Source of the DNA: Priestia megaterium | Lineage (GTDB): Bacteria; Bacillota; Bacilli; Bacillales; Bacillaceae_H | Direction of reading: 5' to 3' | Assembly (NCBI RefSeq): GCF_023824195.1 | Contig: NZ_CP085442.1 | Coordinates: 844,001-908,000 of the forward strand | Length of the DNA: 64,000 bases | In this document: positions 42,965 through 52,402 of the stretch, in pieces | Numbering within the stretch: the stretch's first letter is position 1 | Layout of the letters: each line of letters opens with the position of its first letter | The notes under the pieces: model-generated | Seen by the model: only the letters and a program-made list of their open reading frames with translations | The model's database searches: none | What the model was told of the DNA's origin: nothing | Position numbers and translations under genes: made by a program

Positions 42965-44935
42965 TTAAGAAAAACCAAGTACTTTTCCAATAGTGTGTAC
43001 AAGCAAAGCTACGAGATAAGCGACAACCAAAGGGTAGGCTACAGCAAATGCTGTCCATTTCAATGAGCCGGTTTCTCGTCGAATAACAGCGACGGTTGCT
43101 AGACACGGAACATAAAGAAGAACAAACACCATAAACGTATAGGCTGTTAGCGGTGTAAAGAATGTCTTCATTGTGTCGCCAAGCTGTCCTTCTTGTACTT
43201 TATAAATGATGCTCATAGTCGAAACAACCACTTCTTTCGCTAGGAAGCCTGTAATCAGTGATGCTACAGCTTGCCATGTCGCAAAACCTAAAGGGATAAA
43301 TAGAGGAGCGATAGCACCTCCAATAATAGCCATAAAGCTATTTTCCATATCTACTCCAAAACCGCCAGGGCCAGCGTAAGATGATAGCCAGATAAATACA
43401 GAACCAGCTAAAATAACCGTGCCTGCTTTTCGGACGAAATTTCGGCCTTTTTCCCACGTGCTTCTCCAAAGAGTCTTGGCTTGAGGTACGCGGTAAGGAG
43501 GAAGTTCAACAATAAAAGTTGATTGTTCGTCTTTAAGAAGCGTTACTGATAAAATTTTCGTTACAACAAGTGCTAAAATAATGCCAAGCAAGTACATAGA
43601 AAACACCACAGTTGCTCCGTTTTGCACAAAAAACGCACCTACAAACAAAGCGTATACAGGAAGGCGTGCTGAGCAGCTCATAAATGGATTTACTAAAATG
43701 GTCATAAGGCGCTCTTTTCGCTGTTCAATTGTACGCGCGGCCATGATCCCCGGTACGTTACATCCAAAGCTAATAATCATCGGAATAAATGCTTTTCCGT
43801 TCAAACCGAAAAATTCCATGATACGATCCATTACTACAGCAATTCGAGCCATGTATCCTGAATCTTCAAGCAGTGAAATGAAAAAGAACAGGACAAAAAT
43901 TTGTGGTACAAATACTAGTACGCCGCCTACGCCTGCGATGATGCCGTCCACAATTAAATCATGAATAAATGGAGCAGCACCAGCTGCATTTAGAAGAGAA
44001 TCAGCGCCTTTACTGAGCGTTCCGCCAAAAAAACCGTCCAGTTTATCAGAAAGAGGAACGCCAATCCAAGTAAACGTAATATTAAAAATCAAATACATTA
44101 AGCTAAGAAAAATAGGGAGACCGAGCCACTTATGCGTCACAATTCGATCGATTCGATCTGTGAAGGTTAGAGGTGTTTCGCTGCCCTTTACGATACACTC
44201 GCTGGAAATGCGCTCAATAAATGCTGTACGCACGTCGAAGAAATGCTCGCTAAGCGGCTTGTTTAATTTTTGTGCAGCCGCTTTTCGAAGCTCAAGCAGC
44301 TCTGAGTAACTCGTTTTTTCTTTTAATGTTGATTCGATTACGCTATTTTCCGCTAAAAATTGAATGGCAATCCATCTGCTGACATCCGCTTTTGTTTGAA
44401 TCATATGAATTGCTTGTTCAGCGGTTTCCCCGTAATTTAATTGAAATAACGGGGCTTTTAAATCTTGCTTTAAAGTGGAGAGAAGCTCATTAATTCCTTT
44501 TCCATTGCGGGCAATAATTGCAGAAACCGGAATATGTAATGATTTGCTAAGCTTCTCCAAATTAAAAGTCAATCCGCGTTTTTCTGCTACATCAATCATA
44601 TTTAAGCCGATAACTAATGGCTTTCCATATTCCAATGCTTGAATAGTGAGATGCATGCTTCTTTCAAACTGAGAAGCGTCTACAATATTCAGCATACTGT
44701 TAAATTCTCCGGTTAACAAAAAGTTAGTTACCACTGCTTCATCTGAAGAAAGAGGAGTAAAATCATACACACCCGGCAAATCAACCAGCTGGCTGTTTTG
44801 CTTTTTAATAGACCCAACTTTCTTTTCAACGGTTACACCGCTCCAGTTTCCTACGTATTCATAGGAATCTGTTAATATATTGAATAAAGAAGTTTTTCCT
44901 GTGTTTGGATTTCCTAAAAGTGCAATTGTACTCAT
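42965..44935 (-). CDS. feoB: Ferrous iron transporter B
   Basis: Fe(II) membrane transporter, 656 aa. The N-terminal GTPase has G1 GNPNTGKTSL, G3 VDLPGVYDF and G4 GLNMIDVA, then a helical GDI-like region. The membrane part holds two Gate motifs with conserved cysteines (SFGCNVPGIMAARTIE and the later VPCLATVAVIRRE). It overlaps feoA by 4 nt. Expression should be derepressed by iron limitation through the Fur box at 45179. Confidence 0.95.
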   Translation of the reverse strand: MSTIALLGNPNTGKTSLFNILTDSYEYVGNWSGVTVEKKVGSIKKQNSQLVDLPGVYDFTPLSSDEAVVTNFLLTGEFNSMLNIVDASQFERSMHLTIQALEYGKPLVIGLNMIDVAEKRGLTFNLEKLSKSLHIPVSAIIARNGKGINELLSTLKQDLKAPLFQLNYGETAEQAIHMIQTKADVSRWIAIQFLAENSVIESTLKEKTSYSELLELRKAAAQKLNKPLSEHFFDVRTAFIERISSECIVKGSETPLTFTDRIDRIVTHKWLGLPIFLSLMYLIFNITFTWIGVPLSDKLDGFFGGTLSKGADSLLNAAGAAPFIHDLIVDGIIAGVGGVLVFVPQIFVLFFFISLLEDSGYMARIAVVMDRIMEFFGLNGKAFIPMIISFGCNVPGIMAARTIEQRKERLMTILVNPFMSCSARLPVYALFVGAFFVQNGATVVFSMYLLGIILALVVTKILSVTLLKDEQSTFIVELPPYRVPQAKTLWRSTWEKGRNFVRKAGTVILAGSVFIWLSSYAGPGGFGVDMENSFMAIIGGAIAPLFIPLGFATWQAVASLITGFLAKEVVVSTMSIIYKVQEGQLGDTMKTFFTPLTAYTFMVFVLLYVPCLATVAVIRRETGSLKWTAFAVAYPLVVAYLVALLVHTIGKVLGFS

Positions 44936-45162
44936 GCTGTCTCAACCTCAATTTTAGCCGCATCGCGTTTTCGGATGCTAATCATTTGACCTTGACATTC
45001 AATAATACAAGGTCCTCCTAGGATGGTTTTTTGCTTCATGCATAGTTCGCAGCCTTTTTTTACTCCAAAAGAAAGCAGGCGGCGTTCTAATGATCTATCT
45101 AAAAATTCAATGTTTTTAACTTTTACTTTGTCGCCAATACTCACGGTAGTTAAATTCATCAT
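44932..45162 (-). CDS. feoA: Ferrous iron transport protein A
   Basis: SH3-like cytoplasmic partner of FeoB, 76 aa (TTVSIGDKVKVKNIEFLD...RRLLSFGVKKGCEL...GGPCIIECQGQMISIRKRDA). An AGGAGT ribosome site precedes two tandem ATG codons, so the start could be 45162 or 45159. First gene of feoA-feoB-associated protein. Confidence 0.92.
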   Translation of the reverse strand: MMNLTTVSIGDKVKVKNIEFLDRSLERRLLSFGVKKGCELCMKQKTILGGPCIIECQGQMISIRKRDAAKIEVETA

Positions 45163-45178
45163 TCAGCACTCCTGTTAA

Positions 45179-45238
45179 TGATAATCATTTTCAATTTGTA
45201 TCTATCTCGATTATACATAAGGTTCTAAAATCAATCAA
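45179..45238 (-). promoter_or_regulatory. Fur-controlled feo promoter
   Basis: On the minus strand: -35 TTGATT (45233-45238), 17-bp spacer, -10 TATAAT (45210-45215). A Fur box TGATAATCATTTTCA (45179-45193, read on plus, one mismatch) lies just downstream of the expected start site. Confidence 0.9.
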
Positions 45239-45337
45239 TGCTTCTAGAGCGTTACAATTAAAAATATATATTTATAACTATATTTTTCAGGTGAAATTAT
45301 GTACGATTTTAGCAGCAAATTGTCAGGAGGGGTGTGA

Positions 45338-45823
45338 GTGGAGGTAATCATTCGTAAAATGAGAAAAGAAGATATTACGTCTGTTCAATACGTCGCAAAG
45401 ATGAGCTGGTATGATACATATGAAGGAATTATTCCTAGAAGCGTTCAGAATCGGTTTCTTTCAGAAGCATACTCCAATAAAAGGCTGCTGTGGCGCTTGC
45501 GCAATTCGTTCATTTATGTAGCAACTATTGATGAGAAAATCGTAGGATACGCTAACTTTTTTCGACTACAAAACAGAGGGGAAATAGAACTAGGATCTAT
45601 CTATATACTGCCTGCTTATCAAGGGAAAGGAATCGGTTCGCAATTGTTAGAAAAAGGAATGAAGCGCTCGAAGGAATTAAAAATCGTTTACATTAACGTA
45701 GAAAGGGAAAACGGAATAGGCCGTGCTTTTTATCAATCAAAAGGTTTCCAGCTCGTGGATGAATTTGATGATGAATTTGAAGGGCATTTGTTAAAAACGA
45801 TGCGGATGAAGTTAATGATTTAA
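45338..45823 (+). CDS. GNAT-family N-acetyltransferase
   Basis: Acetyl-CoA-dependent acetyltransferase, 161 aa, with GTG start after AGGAGG. Motif A is visible as IELGSIYILPAYQGKGIGSQLLEKGM (acetyl-CoA pyrophosphate loop QGKGIG), and motif B ends with NGIGRAFYQSKGFQLVDE. The substrate is unknown. It is a single gene ending at a strong hairpin. Confidence 0.82.
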   Translation: MEVIIRKMRKEDITSVQYVAKMSWYDTYEGIIPRSVQNRFLSEAYSNKRLLWRLRNSFIYVATIDEKIVGYANFFRLQNRGEIELGSIYILPAYQGKGIGSQLLEKGMKRSKELKIVYINVERENGIGRAFYQSKGFQLVDEFDDEFEGHLLKTMRMKLMI

Positions 45824-45848
45824 GCCTATAGCATGAACGTTATCTTAA

Positions 45849-45890
45849 AAAAGCTGATTTTAAACTTTCTGCTAAAATCAGCTTTTAATT
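45849..45890 (+). terminator. Terminator of the acetyltransferase gene
   Basis: Perfect arms AAAAGCTGATTTTA and TAAAATCAGCTTTT, short T end. Confidence 0.85.
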
Positions 45891-45946
45891 ACAGAATAAC
45901 GATTGACCTTATTCTTGTGAATATGGTAACATTAATCAGAACTTAA

Positions 45947-45969
45947 TGACCGAAAATGTTTTTCGGTCA
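45947..45969 (+). promoter_or_regulatory. Perfect palindromic operator before yhgE
   Basis: Arms TGACCGAAAA and TTTTCGGTCA separated by TGT, 42 bp before the start codon. The 10-3-10 form suggests a TetR-family site. No TetR gene is adjacent, unlike B. subtilis, where yhgD lies beside yhgE. Confidence 0.75.
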
Positions 45970-46010
45970 AACAGTCAGGCAGAAGTAAGGATTATTGGAG
46001 GCTAAAAAAC

Positions 46011-48344
46011 ATGAATATGATTAAAGGAGAATGGAAAAAAATCTTTTCCAAACCAATGACTATTGTTGTGATTTGCGGATTGTTATTTGTTCCATTACTT
46101 TATAATGTCATCTTTTTATCTGCTTACTGGGATCCATATGGAAAAACAGATCAAATTCCAGTTGCAGTGGTAAATGAAGATAAAGGTGCTACGTTAGATG
46201 GAAAGAAATTGAATGTTGGTCGTGATTTTGTTGATGATTTAAAGAAAAACGATAAATTTGACTGGAAATTTACGAACAAAGAAAAAGCGTTAGAAGGCTT
46301 AAAAAATGAGGATTACTATTTAGTTTTAGAAATTCCAAAGAATTTCTCCAAAAATGCAACAACATTAATGGATAAAGATCCTAAAAAAATGAAATTTATC
46401 TATCATACAAATGCCGGAAAGAACTATTCAGGCGCTCAAATTAGCTCAAATGCAGTGGCTAAAATCAATGATCAGATTAAAGAAGCAGTCACAAAGCAGT
46501 ATGCTGAAACGGTATTTGACAGCTTTAAACAAGTAGCGGACGGTCTTCAAAAAGCAAGTGACGGTGCAGGAGAACTCGAAAACGGCTCGAAAACGCTGCG
46601 AGATAACATGAAGAAATTAGCAGACAGCACGGTTACATTCGAAGACGGTACAGCTAAATTAGCAAGTGGGTTAACGGATGCACGAAAAGGAGCAACAGAT
46701 TTAAATGCAGGTGCCGCTAAGCTACTAAACGGTGCGGACACAATTAATGAAAACTTAGGCAGCCTAAACAGCGGTTTAGGGAAGTTAGAAAGTGGAAGCA
46801 GTCAATTATATAGCGCTTCTAGTCAATTAGAAACTGGAGCTGTTGGTGTTCGAGATGGATTGTCAAAGTTACAAAGTGCAACCAAACAACTTAATGATGG
46901 AACGCAGACACTTCAAGGAAAGCTTCCGCAGTTCACGAGCGGCTTAAACCAAGTGGACGCTGAAGTGAGCAGCGTTACGCAGCAAATTAATCAAGCGGAA
47001 CAGGAAATTACGCAGATTAAACAGCAGGTCGATTCAAAAAAAGCAGAGTTTGAACAGCAGCAGCAAGCTCTCATTGACAGTATTAACAGCAATGAGTCCA
47101 TTCCTGATGAGCAAAAACAAACGCTGATTGCAGGAATTAAAAAACTCACGTCTCAGCAGTTTATGGATGAACAGCAGCAAAAAGCAGAGCAGCTAAAAGC
47201 AAAAGTAGATAAAGTGCAAGAGTTATCTGCGGCGCTGCAAAAGCTTTCTAAAGGCGGAGAAGATATTCAAAGCGCTATTAATAAAATTGCTGATGGACAA
47301 AGTCAGCTGTACGATGGACAAACGAAAGTATATAACGGTGCTGTTAAATTAGCGGACGGAGAAAAGCAGTTCAACAGCAAATTTGCAGAGCTAAACAGCG
47401 GTATAGCTGACGCTCATACAGGAGCTGGAAAGCTTGCTGACGGGCAGCAGCAAATTGTGGATGGACTTAAGAAGTCTGAACAAGGAAGCGCAGCGCTAGC
47501 AAATGGTTTAACACAGCTAGAAAACGGGGCAACCAAATTAGCAAATGGTTCTAAAGAGTTAACAAATGGTTCGTCCAAACTATATGATGGTTCATCTAAA
47601 TTATCAGATGGAACAAGCGAGCTTCATTCATCTTTAGCAGATGGTGCAAAAGATGCAAAAGATGTTAAAGCGGATGATAAAACATATAGCATGTTTTCAA
47701 ATCCAACGGATTTAAAATCAGATAAACAAAACAACGTAGATAAGTACGGTGTCGGATTAGCTCCATACATCTTGTGTATTGGCTTGTTTGCGGGAACGTT
47801 AATGTTTTCGGCAGTATATCCAATGAAAGAGCCATCAATTCGACCGACATCAGGCATTTCGTGGTTCTTAAGTAAGTTTAGTGTCATTACTATTGTAGGT
47901 ATGCTGCAGGCAGCGATTGCTGTTACAGCTCTTCTATGGGGCTTGCATTTAAACGTAACAAGCATTTGGCACTTCTATATCTTTACCATGATTACAGGTG
48001 TGACGTTCTTTACACTTATCTTGTTCTTAACAACAGGGTTAGGAAAAGTAGGGCAGTATTTAGCCTTTATTATTCTGCTGCTTCAAATTGGCGGCAGTGC
48101 AGGTACATTCCCTAAAGCACTTGTGCCGGAATTCTTCCAGGCAATCAATCCATACTTGCCTATGACCTATGCAATTCGCGGTTTCCGTGAAATCATTTCA
48201 ATTGGTGATGATTTCGGCTATGTATGGCATCAGGCTGGCGTACTTGGAATCTTTGCAGCAATCTTCATCACTCTTTCATTGATAATGTTTTATATCAATG
48301 CCAGAAAAGAGAAGCATCACACAGAGGAAGAGGCAGCAGCATAA
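46011..48344 (+). CDS. yhgE: YhgE/Pip family membrane protein
   Basis: Large protein of 777 aa. One N-terminal membrane helix (PMTIVVICGLLFVPLLYNVIFL) is followed by an extracytoplasmic region. From about residue 180 to 560 this consists of repeated short units such as ADGLQKASDGAGELENGSKTL and coiled coil, and a C-terminal block of about five membrane helices (from VGLAPYILCIGLFAGTLMF) resembles ABC-2 permeases. Relatives include Lactococcus Pip (phage infection protein) and EsaA-like proteins. Its transport role is not known. An upstream palindrome suggests control by an unlinked regulator. Confidence 0.85.
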   Translation: MNMIKGEWKKIFSKPMTIVVICGLLFVPLLYNVIFLSAYWDPYGKTDQIPVAVVNEDKGATLDGKKLNVGRDFVDDLKKNDKFDWKFTNKEKALEGLKNEDYYLVLEIPKNFSKNATTLMDKDPKKMKFIYHTNAGKNYSGAQISSNAVAKINDQIKEAVTKQYAETVFDSFKQVADGLQKASDGAGELENGSKTLRDNMKKLADSTVTFEDGTAKLASGLTDARKGATDLNAGAAKLLNGADTINENLGSLNSGLGKLESGSSQLYSASSQLETGAVGVRDGLSKLQSATKQLNDGTQTLQGKLPQFTSGLNQVDAEVSSVTQQINQAEQEITQIKQQVDSKKAEFEQQQQALIDSINSNESIPDEQKQTLIAGIKKLTSQQFMDEQQQKAEQLKAKVDKVQELSAALQKLSKGGEDIQSAINKIADGQSQLYDGQTKVYNGAVKLADGEKQFNSKFAELNSGIADAHTGAGKLADGQQQIVDGLKKSEQGSAALANGLTQLENGATKLANGSKELTNGSSKLYDGSSKLSDGTSELHSSLADGAKDAKDVKADDKTYSMFSNPTDLKSDKQNNVDKYGVGLAPYILCIGLFAGTLMFSAVYPMKEPSIRPTSGISWFLSKFSVITIVGMLQAAIAVTALLWGLHLNVTSIWHFYIFTMITGVTFFTLILFLTTGLGKVGQYLAFIILLLQIGGSAGTFPKALVPEFFQAINPYLPMTYAIRGFREIISIGDDFGYVWHQAGVLGIFAAIFITLSLIMFYINARKEKHHTEEEAAA

Positions 48345-48355
48345 TTTAATTAATA

Positions 48356-48396
48356 GAAAAAGAGAGTTCCAGTTTAAAAAGGAATTCTCTTTTTCT
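48356..48396 (+). terminator. Terminator of yhgE
   Basis: Arms AAAAAGAGAGTTCC and GGAATTCTCTTTTT with one wobble pair. Confidence 0.87.
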
Positions 48397-48441
48397 TTAT
48401 GATAGTATAGGTTTACGTATAAAAGAGGGGAACGTGAATGC

Positions 48442-49293
48442 ATGCAGCTTATAAAATTTTCGGTATATGAAAGTGATCGTGTGAAAAAGTGGCAGGAAGG
48501 GCTGAAAGAATGGGACGGTTCAATATCGGAACGGATGATAAATGACCGAGCTGAAGATGAATTTTGGCAGCGGTATATAGAAAAAATGTCTTTTAATTCA
48601 GAAAATGACTCTGTAGTCAAACAGCTTCAACAAGAACTTCTTGCTTTTTTGAATCCAAATGACTCTGTTATGGAAATTGGCCCTGGCTGGGGGAATTATA
48701 CGTTTTCGATTGCTGATTATGTAAAAGAACTTACGTGTATGGATTGTTCGCCAAGCATTATTCGCTACTTACAAACGCAATCGGATGCCCGCTCTAATCT
48801 AAAGTTCATAGAAGGTAAATGGGAGTATAAGCGTCTAACAGATAACTATGATGCCGTAGTAGGAATAAATTGTTTTTACCGTATGCATAATATTGTCGAT
48901 GGTCTCTTAAATATGAATGATTCGGCTAATCGTTTGGCGGTTATTGGCATGTCAGCGGGTCCAGAAAAGCCTCATTACGTAGAGTTACATAGAAAACTTG
49001 GGTACGAGATTAAATGGCGCCGTAAGGAATATATTGACTTACTAAATATTTTATATGAACTGGGCATTTATGCAGATTGTAAGCTGGTTCCTATAACCAA
49101 AACGGTAACCTATGAGACATACGAAGATCTCATCAAGAAGAACTCGACAAAGGTGCTTTCTAAAGATATTGACAAGTTAGAAACTGAGAAGATTATTTTA
49201 CAGCATGTAAAGAAAATAAATGGCACATATGAGTATACGTATCAATATCATATGGCTTTTATTTATTGGAAACCGATAAAAAGAACCCGTTGA
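48442..49293 (+). CDS. SAM-dependent methyltransferase, substrate unknown
   Basis: Class I methyltransferase, 283 aa. Motif I is SVMEIGPGWGNYTFSI, followed by the acidic loop LTCMDCSPSIIRYL, and the post-I segment is NYDAVVGINCFYRMHNIVDGLLNM. An N-terminal helical extension of about 70 aa (WQEGLKEWDGSISERM) precedes the fold. Substrate and pathway cannot be deduced from the neighbours. The stop codon is inside the terminator stem. The ribosome site GAGGGGAAC is rather far (12 nt) from the ATG. Confidence 0.65.
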   Translation: MQLIKFSVYESDRVKKWQEGLKEWDGSISERMINDRAEDEFWQRYIEKMSFNSENDSVVKQLQQELLAFLNPNDSVMEIGPGWGNYTFSIADYVKELTCMDCSPSIIRYLQTQSDARSNLKFIEGKWEYKRLTDNYDAVVGINCFYRMHNIVDGLLNMNDSANRLAVIGMSAGPEKPHYVELHRKLGYEIKWRRKEYIDLLNILYELGIYADCKLVPITKTVTYETYEDLIKKNSTKVLSKDIDKLETEKIILQHVKKINGTYEYTYQYHMAFIYWKPIKRTR

Positions 49294-49315
49294 GTAAAAT
49301 CAACGGGTTCTTTTT
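49278..49315. terminator. Bidirectional terminator overlapping the methyltransferase stop
   Basis: Perfect arms AAAAAGAACCCGTTGA and TCAACGGGTTCTTTTT; the TGA stop lies in the left arm. It separates this gene from convergent rpoN. Confidence 0.92.
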
Positions 49316-49350
49316 AGTAGTGGTAAAGCTGTAATTTAGAATAAGCAATA

Positions 49351-50688
49351 TTAAAATCGTCGCCGCTTAGAAGAACTTTCAATTCCTGCTTCTTCACGGT
49401 ATTTAGCTACTGTTCTTCTTGAAATTTGAATTCCTTCGCTGGAAAGAAGAGACATGAGCTTTTGATCTGAAAGAGGTTTTAATTTATTTTCTTCGGCAAT
49501 TAATGTTTTAATTTTTTCTTTTATAAAGGCAGTAGAATTGCTTTGTTCGCCATCAGTTCGCTCTAAAGAATTGGTGAAAAAGTATTTTAACTCAAACAGC
49601 CCGCGTGGCGTTTGAATATACTTTCCGTTAGTCGCACGGCTTACCGTTGATTCGTGACAGTCTACTTTTTGAGCAATATCTTTTAAGGTAAGCGGCTTTA
49701 GCCCCGAAATACCCATTTCGAAAAAATCTTGCTGATGTTCCACAATGGCTTTGGACACGTTGTAAATCGTCGCATTACGCTGCTCAATACTATTGATTAG
49801 CCAAGTAGCTTCATGCATTTTTTCCTGCACGTATCGATCCGTCGTTACGCATGCGGAACGATGAACCAGCTTTTGATAGGTGCTGTTAATCTCGATGGGC
49901 GGAAGCAGCTCGCTATGAAGAATGACATGATAGCGGCCATCAATTTTTTGGACCGTTACATCAGGTGAAATATACTTCGTAAGCGGGACGTGGAAATCTC
50001 CTGCCGGACGAGGATTTAATGTCCGGAGACAGTCTACAATTTCTTGTACTTCACGCATCGAAATAGAATATTTTTTTGAAATGTTCCGATATTTTTTGTT
50101 AGCAATATCTTCAATATCATGTTTTACCACATCGTATAAAAAGGGAGGCTTCGACTTTTTGGCCTTAATTTGAATAAGCAGTGAATCAACAAAATTTTGA
50201 GCGCCTACTCCAATTGGATCAAAGCTTTGTAAAACGTGAATCATATCGTTGACTTCGTTAATTGAAACATTCAGCAGTTCGGCTGCCAATTTTGGCTCAA
50301 TTGCTAAAAAGCCGTTTTTATTTAAGTTTCCAATTAGAAATTGAACGATGTGTTTTTGGTGTGAGTGTAAATGATTTAGCATAGACAGCTGCTCTAATAA
50401 ATGACTCTCTAATGTCACAGTTTGATCAGATATATAATTAAACGGATTATACTCGTCATCGGTATAACCTTTTGAATATGAACGCTGTTCTCGAGTATCA
50501 AATGAATCTTTTTGCTGAGAGTCGCCAGCAGACAGTTTAATTACAGGATTTTCATTGACTTGCTGATGAAGATAATGAACTAAATCGGCCGTAGAATAAT
50601 TTAAAATGTTGATAGACTGACGTAATTCAGGTGTCATGGCCAATTTTAATAGTTGTTTTTGGGATAAATCTAAACCTAATTGCATCAT
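49351..50688 (-). CDS. rpoN: RNA polymerase sigma-54 factor
   Basis: SigL/RpoN, 445 aa from ATG 50688, near AGGTGA; the next codon is also ATG. The N-terminal activator-interacting region is glutamine/leucine-rich (MQLGLDLSQKQLLKLAMTPELRQSINIL). The core-binding domain includes FDPIGVGAQNFVDSLLIQ. A helix-turn-helix reads VDCHESTVSRATNGKYIQTPRG, and the C-terminal RpoN box is ISRRTVAKYREEAGI. Known regulons in Bacilli include amino acid and branched-chain catabolism. I found no -24/-12 promoter in this window. Confidence 0.95.
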   Translation of the reverse strand: MMQLGLDLSQKQLLKLAMTPELRQSINILNYSTADLVHYLHQQVNENPVIKLSAGDSQQKDSFDTREQRSYSKGYTDDEYNPFNYISDQTVTLESHLLEQLSMLNHLHSHQKHIVQFLIGNLNKNGFLAIEPKLAAELLNVSINEVNDMIHVLQSFDPIGVGAQNFVDSLLIQIKAKKSKPPFLYDVVKHDIEDIANKKYRNISKKYSISMREVQEIVDCLRTLNPRPAGDFHVPLTKYISPDVTVQKIDGRYHVILHSELLPPIEINSTYQKLVHRSACVTTDRYVQEKMHEATWLINSIEQRNATIYNVSKAIVEHQQDFFEMGISGLKPLTLKDIAQKVDCHESTVSRATNGKYIQTPRGLFELKYFFTNSLERTDGEQSNSTAFIKEKIKTLIAEENKLKPLSDQKLMSLLSSEGIQISRRTVAKYREEAGIESSSKRRRF

Positions 50689-50900
50689 TGAATCACCTAT
50701 CATTCTTGAGTTTTATTTCGACAATTCTGGCTGCATCGTTCGACATCATCATAGCTGAAAATGCGAAAGAATTCTATAGTGTTGTCAGATGTTCTTACAC
50801 AGGGGCGAATCGCAAGAAAGAGTAGGAGAATAGATAAAACAAAAACGAATAGTTCCTGACAACAGCTATTCGTTTGTTTTAACAGAGCCGCTAGGAGAAC

Positions 50901-51230
50901 TTAGCTGCAATTTGGGGTGTTTCCCATTCTTCTATCTCCCCATGCGCACATCATATTTAAAATTTCTCGTAAGGTTTCGCCTTCTTCACTGAGTGAGTAC
51001 TCTACTTTAGGAGGAACTTCATTGTATACTTTTCTATTAACCACACCGTCTTTTTCTAATTCTTTTAGCTGTTGAGACAGCATTTTTTTGGTAATAGCAG
51101 GCATAGCTCGCTGAAGTTCACTAAAACGTTTTTCGCCTTCTTTTAATAGGCATAAAATAACGACTTTCCATTTCCCGCCGATTACTTCAAGCGTTGCTTC
51201 AACAGGTACATTATAGTGGGGTGCTTTCAC
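50901..51230 (-). CDS. HxlR/DUF24-family regulator
   Basis: Winged-helix regulator of 109 aa, GTG start 6 nt after GGAGGA. The core LEVIGGKWKVVILCLLKEGEKRFSELQRAMPAITKKMLSQQLKELEKDG and [18 protein letters not shown] identifies the family. It lacks the N-terminal cysteine of hxlR at the usual place but has one in VVILCLL. It is divergent from a zinc-type/quinone oxidoreductase-like gene, resembling the YodB/CatR/HypR arrangement in which redox or electrophile stress is sensed. It probably represses its divergent neighbour. Confidence 0.82.
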   Translation of the reverse strand: MKAPHYNVPVEATLEVIGGKWKVVILCLLKEGEKRFSELQRAMPAITKKMLSQQLKELEKDGVVNRKVYNEVPPKVEYSLSEEGETLREILNMMCAWGDRRMGNTPNCS

Positions 51231-51290
51231 CGTTAATCCTCCATTCATAAACAGATATGAAATATGGATATAATAATTTAATATCCATAG

Positions 51291-51320
51291 ACCTAGGTTA
51301 CCGGGAAGGTACCTGGTTAC
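51291..51320. promoter_or_regulatory. Candidate operator in the HxlR/oxidoreductase divergent gap
   Basis: Two perfect palindromes, ACCTAGGT (51291-51298) and AGGTACCT (51307-51314), are spaced 16 bp centre to centre, with related GGTTAC elements at 51296 and 51315. The spacing fits binding on one DNA face. No matching consensus is known to me. Confidence 0.5.
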
Positions 51321-51411
51321 ATGAAAGTGCCGTCTTTTGTAAACAACATGTATTTATTATACTGAAAAAGAACTTTTAATTGAAGGAAGAAATGTAAAAG
51401 GGGAGATCTTG

Positions 51412-52395
51412 ATGAAAGCTTTACTGCTAGAAGGCAAAGGGAAAGTAAGTGAGATGAAAGTCGGAGATATCCAAAAGCCGCATCCAGCTAAAGGTGAAAT
51501 TTTAGTTAAAATTAAAGCTACTGCCCTGAACCCTGTAGATTATAAAACAGGAAACGGCGGTAATCCTAGTTGGACATATCCTCACGTATTAGGACTTGAT
51601 TCAGCTGGCGTTGTCGAAGAAGTGGGAGAAGAAGTCACAACTGTCAAAGTCGGAGACCGCGTTGTATATCATAGCGATTTATCAAAAAAAGGCGGGTTTG
51701 CACAATACGGAGTGACAACAGCTCACACAGTTTCTCTTATTCCGCAAGGAGTTTCATTTGAAGACGCTGCGGCTATTCCATGTGCGGGGTATACAGCATA
51801 TCAAGCATTGTTTCACAAAATGAACGCTTCAAAAGGACAAACGATTTTAATTCACGCAGGTGCTGGAGGGGTTGGAGGGTTTGGCATTCAGCTTGCCAAA
51901 AATGCAGGCCTTACAGTGCTCACAACCGCATCTTCTGCCAATCATAAGTTTGTGAAAAGTTTAGGTGCTGATTATGTAATCGACTACCGTAAAGAAGACT
52001 TTGTGAAAAAAGTGCTGGAGCTTACCGATGGAATCGGTGTAGATTTAGTCTTGGATACCGTTGGGCGTGACAATGCAGACGAGTCGGTGAAGGCTCTTGC
52101 TTTTAATGGTCAAATTGCATTCATCGCAGGACCGCCTAATGTAAACGATGCGATTTCGTTTGCGCACCCACTATCGTTTCATCAAGTTGCATTAGGAAGT
52201 GTACATCAGTCTAATAACGTAAAAGAACAGCGAAAACTTGCTGACATGGGAAATAGAATGCTTTTGCTTTTACAAGAAAATAAGCTAAATGCACTCGTGG
52301 AAAAAGTCATTTCACTAGACGAAGTGTCAGCAGCATTAGATGAACTGGCGGCTCGTCGAGTAAAAGGGAAAATTGTAGCTGTAATAGATAAATGA
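51412..52395 (+). CDS. Medium-chain oxidoreductase, quinone reductase-like
   Basis: NADPH-dependent MDR protein, 327 aa. The GroES-like half includes KATALNPVDYKTGNGG and LGLDSAGVVEEVG; the Rossmann half has ILIHAGAGGVGGFGIQLAKNAGLTVLTTAS. Zinc-binding residues of true alcohol dehydrogenases are missing, which points to a quinone or alkenal reductase. It is divergent from an HxlR-type regulator that may respond to electrophiles. The ATG at 51412 follows GGGGAG. Confidence 0.82.
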   Translation: MKALLLEGKGKVSEMKVGDIQKPHPAKGEILVKIKATALNPVDYKTGNGGNPSWTYPHVLGLDSAGVVEEVGEEVTTVKVGDRVVYHSDLSKKGGFAQYGVTTAHTVSLIPQGVSFEDAAAIPCAGYTAYQALFHKMNASKGQTILIHAGAGGVGGFGIQLAKNAGLTVLTTASSANHKFVKSLGADYVIDYRKEDFVKKVLELTDGIGVDLVLDTVGRDNADESVKALAFNGQIAFIAGPPNVNDAISFAHPLSFHQVALGSVHQSNNVKEQRKLADMGNRMLLLLQENKLNALVEKVISLDEVSAALDELAARRVKGKIVAVIDK

Positions 52396-52402
52396 TAGAA
52401 CG

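Noticed and set aside
43581..43964. 127-codon plus-strand open frame opposite feoB, and similar long frames opposite opuAB, actP and yfhA
   Set aside because: These are antisense shadows of strongly coding genes with no ribosome sites or recognisable protein features.
46500..47640. Internal repeats in yhgE as a tandem DNA repeat or a CRISPR-like array
   Set aside because: They are degenerate protein-level repeats (short L-x-x-G units) in a normal YhgE/Pip stalk; the DNA units are not identical and there are no spacers.
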